A DNA stretch of 64,000 nucleotides from Cenococcum geophilum 1.58 (Eukaryota; Ascomycota; Dothideomycetes; Gloniales; Gloniaceae). The stretch lies in assembly GCA_001692895.1 (NCBI GenBank), contig KV748265.1, forward strand, positions 62,001 to 126,000, read 5' to 3'. This document shows positions 61,835 through 64,000 of this stretch, piece by piece. The translations under genes and the position numbers were made by a program. Each line of letters opens with the position of its first letter. The stretch's first letter is position 1. The notes under the pieces are model-generated. The model saw nothing but the letters and a program-made list of their open reading frames with translations. It made no database searches and was not told the origin of the DNA.

Positions 61835-62200
61835 AACACCTGCCGAGGTATTCGGAGCTGTTTCCCTCTCTATTAGGAAAAAATCCGTTCTTTTATTACT
61901 AAGTTCCTATAAACCTTATTCTATAAGTTTCCACTCCTTAGAACGAACCTTTTTATAACCCTTTTTAAGACGGATTAATCGAGTAGACGCAGCTAGATAA
62001 GAATTAAGGGCATATTGCTAAGTATTAGTAGCCTCCTTCTTAGCGTTATAAAAACGCTAAAGTTTATTAAGAGTAACTAAGAGCTTACTATTAAGCTTCG
62101 CAGCGGTAGATTAAACCTAAGACCCTAGCAGCAATTAATAAGGGCACTTAAAGACTATTTAGAATAATAAAACGCGTATATTTAGCGTTAAAGACTAAGC
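61835..62200 (-). pseudogene. Conserved antisense ORF, copy in C4
   Basis: The minus-strand frame, antisense to C4, reads A-K-L-N-S-K-L-L-V-T-L-N-K-L, F-Y-N-A-K-K-E-A, Y-A-L-N-S-Y-L-A-A-S-T-R-L-I-R-L, K-K-G-Y-K-K-V-R-S-K-E-W and K-L-I-E-x-G-L-x-E-L-S-N-K-R. It matches the C3 copy through this whole stretch, with TAG/TAA at Gln positions. The predicted product is a basic, mostly helical protein of about 110-150 residues. Function unknown. Confidence 0.6.
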
Positions 62201-62500
62201 GAATATTGTAGGACAATCTAATATTCGCTTAGGTGCACTCCGAGTAAGAGGATAGTTATTAGGAGGATGGATTTACTAACGCAATATAAACTAACCCCTC
62301 TTTTACACAACAAGAATATAGAGATGGTATTATCTTACTAAGAGATAATATCGTAGCAATGGTACGAGACCGACGGGCTGTAGAAGAAGAAGAAAATGCT
62401 TTAGGTATAATAAGCAAAAATATTAACCAAATTAATTAGACGGATATTACACCTCTAGTAGACAACTTAGAGATATTAGGAATCTTTAAGAACAAAAATA

Positions 62501-62516
62501 AAAAGAAGGGAGATGG
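62501..62516 (+). other. Polypurine tract of C4
   Basis: AAAAGAAGGGAGATGG lies directly before the 3' LTR and would be the plus-strand primer of this retrotransposon. Confidence 0.75.
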
Positions 62517-62936
62517 TATTACGGACGCTTTAAGTATAATATTATAACTACTTAAAAAGGAGTTAGAAGAAGCTAGTTAGTTAATAAGAGTACGGTCTAA
62601 GATAGAGCTTATAGAACTATATAACAAGGAATAGTAGTATAAGTCACGTAATATAATCTATATAATCTATATAATCTATAAGATCTACTATAGAGTAAAT
62701 AGAGCAGACGGAGTATATAGAGTAATAACTTTCTTAGGAGTATAGATGTGTATTTAAAGGACCACAGTCCCTACCTAGATAGTTCCTTTCCTTATAGTAA
62801 ATCTTAGAATATAATTAGAGTTAATCTATTAGGCAACCACTCCACCAGTTATTATTACATTGTTAACTTATTTATTACCTACACACCTAGCCCATTAATA
62901 AGTCTACCGTAGTTCCCACTATAAGGCTTTGTTACA
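62517..62936 (+). repeat. C4 3' LTR
   Basis: This 420-bp repeat of 52910-53329 starts TATTACGGACGC and ends TTGTTACA, followed by the duplicated ACTAG. Confidence 0.94.
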
Positions 62937-62941
62937 ACTAG

Positions 62942-64000
62942 CCTAAATAAATAGAGCTAAGGTATTTATAAAGCTTAATATCCGTTAGGCCTTTTACCAA
63001 ATTAGGATAAACCCTAAATCTATAGATCTTACTATATTTTAGATTTAATACGGATTATATAAATATAAAGTACTTCCTTTTAGACTAACTAACGGACTGG
63101 CTATACTAACGATATATAAATAATATACTCTTTAACTACCTTAACGACTTCTATACGGCCTACCTAGATAATATTGTTATTTACTCTAAGAATGAGTTAG
63201 AATATAAGGAGTACGTCTATAAGGTCCTATAACAGCTCTATAAGGCTAGCCTTTAGGCCAATATTAAGAAGTTAGAATTTGGTATAAAGCGTATAAAGTA
63301 CTTAGGGTTTATTATTAGTATAGACGGAATTAAGGCAGACCTAAAAAAGATAGCCGTAATTAATTAGTAGGAACTACTACGGACTATAAAAGGGATATAG
63401 TTATTCTTAGGCTTCTATAACTTCTACTAACGCTTTATTAAGAACTACAGTAGAATTACCTAGCCTCTTAGCCGCCTTACCTAAAAGAACTAACCCTTTT
63501 ACTTTAATACCGTATATAGGTAGGCCTTTAATAAGCCTAAGAAACGGCTAGTCTCCGCCCCCTTACTCGCCTACTTTTACCTAGAACGGCCCTTAAGGCT
63601 AGAAACTAACTTCTTAGATAGTATAGTAGTAGCTAGCGTTTTTTCCTAAAAGTAACTAGATAGAGAATAGCACCCTATTACATACTACTTAAAGACTTTA
63701 GTAAATACTAAGCTAAACTACCCTATCTACGATAAAGAAATATTGGCTATTATCTCTAGCTTTTGGCACTAGCGCGTATAGCTAAAAGGGACCCCTAAGC
63801 CTATCTAGGTAGTTTTAGATTATAAGGCCCTACAATACTTTATAATAACTAAGGCCCTTATAGCGCGGTAAGCGCGCTAGGTAGATACTCTATCCTAGTT
63901 CCACTTTCTAATTATATATAGGCTAGGCGCTATTAACTGTGCGGATGCTTTTATAAGGTATAAATAGAACCTAGATAACTAGGTAGCTATAAAGATCTTA
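62942..64000 (+). pseudogene. Element F RT catalytic part and RNase H (runs off window)
   Basis: This is a continuation of the RT cut at 52904. Catalytic box A-Y-L-D-N-I-V-I-Y-S (about 63160-63190), thumb segments I-K-K-L-E-F-G and L-F-L-G-F-Y-N-F-Y (about 63400-63430), then RNase H with L-E-T-N-F-L-D-S and Y-D-K-E-I-L-A-I-I (about 63600-63760). The frame is still open with stops at the window edge, so integrase should follow outside. Confidence 0.85.

Larger units (their letters stand above)
52910..62936 (+). mobile_element. Ty3/gypsy retrotransposon C4, complete, carrying a LINE insertion
   Basis: Two 420-bp LTRs (52910-53329, 62517-62936) with duplication ACTAG (52905-52909, 62937-62941). 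Without the LINE (55157-57282) it is about 7.9 kb. It is the third copy of the B/C3 family, with the same gene order. It inserted in the RT of F. Confidence 0.94.
50027..64000 (+). mobile_element. Ty3/gypsy element F, 5' part to window end, split by C4
   Basis: The left boundary is an LTR related to that of E. It is followed on the plus strand by gag, protease and RT, then an interruption at 52909 by C4 (duplication ACTAG), and RT/RNase H from 62942 to the window edge. The 3' end is outside. It probably inserted into the integrase region of G. RIP damage is heavy. Confidence 0.82.

Noticed and set aside
1-64000. Host protein-coding, tRNA or rRNA genes
   Set aside because: No intact host-type frame, splice-supported gene or structural RNA could be supported; all long readable frames belong to transposons or the degraded helicase.

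Overview
The window looks like a gene-free, transposon-packed block from a filamentous ascomycete (Pezizomycotina-type) genome. The sequence is extremely rich in TA and nearly emptied of CA/TG across most of its length, while CG is kept. Reading frames of recognisable transposon proteins are full of TAA/TAG where Gln (CAA/CAG) or Trp (TGG) is expected, and acidic catalytic Asp codons are changed to Asn. This is the footprint of repeat-induced point mutation (RIP). I found no intact host gene, tRNA or rRNA. Almost everything can be assigned to nested retroelements and one DNA transposon; the species cannot be named from this.

Left and centre (1-39.6 kb). The oldest recognisable layer is a Ty3/gypsy copy on the minus strand ('A', in pieces at 1703-1980, 8332-10577 and about 39252-39590). 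It is interrupted by the 5' end of another minus-strand LTR element ('D', 1-1702), by a complete minus-strand Ty1/copia element (1981-8326, TSD AGCTC), and by a second gypsy copy ('B', minus, 10578-39251, TSD TTAAT). B is split by a plus-strand Tad-like LINE (11829-19400), which itself holds a 1.76-kb TIR transposon (13377-15135, TSD TA). B is also split by a same-family gypsy copy in the opposite orientation ('C3', plus, 24998-38219, TSD ATAAC), and C3 carries a minus-strand Tad-like LINE (28777-33979). A 135-bp retroposed fragment sits in B's right LTR.

Middle (39.6-50 kb). A minus-strand relic of a RecQ-type DEAH helicase (about 39600-41110) directly abuts gypsy gag sequence. It is followed by the 3' part of a minus-strand chromodomain gypsy ('E', 41675-43390). 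Next comes a plus-strand gypsy ('G', 43690-48040), whose integrase resumes at about 49290 after a weakly RIPped GC-richer segment.

Right (50-64 kb). A plus-strand gypsy ('F', 50027 to the window end) is split by another copy of the B/C3 family ('C4', plus, 52910-62936, TSD ACTAG). C4 contains a hardly mutated LINE-derived element with only an ORF1/gag region (55157-57282).

The elements form a nesting order, not a functional unit. The two most interesting signals are a conserved antisense reading frame between pol and the 3' LTR in all three copies of the B/C3/C4 gypsy family, and the RecQ-type helicase relic, a class that in fungi is often subtelomeric.
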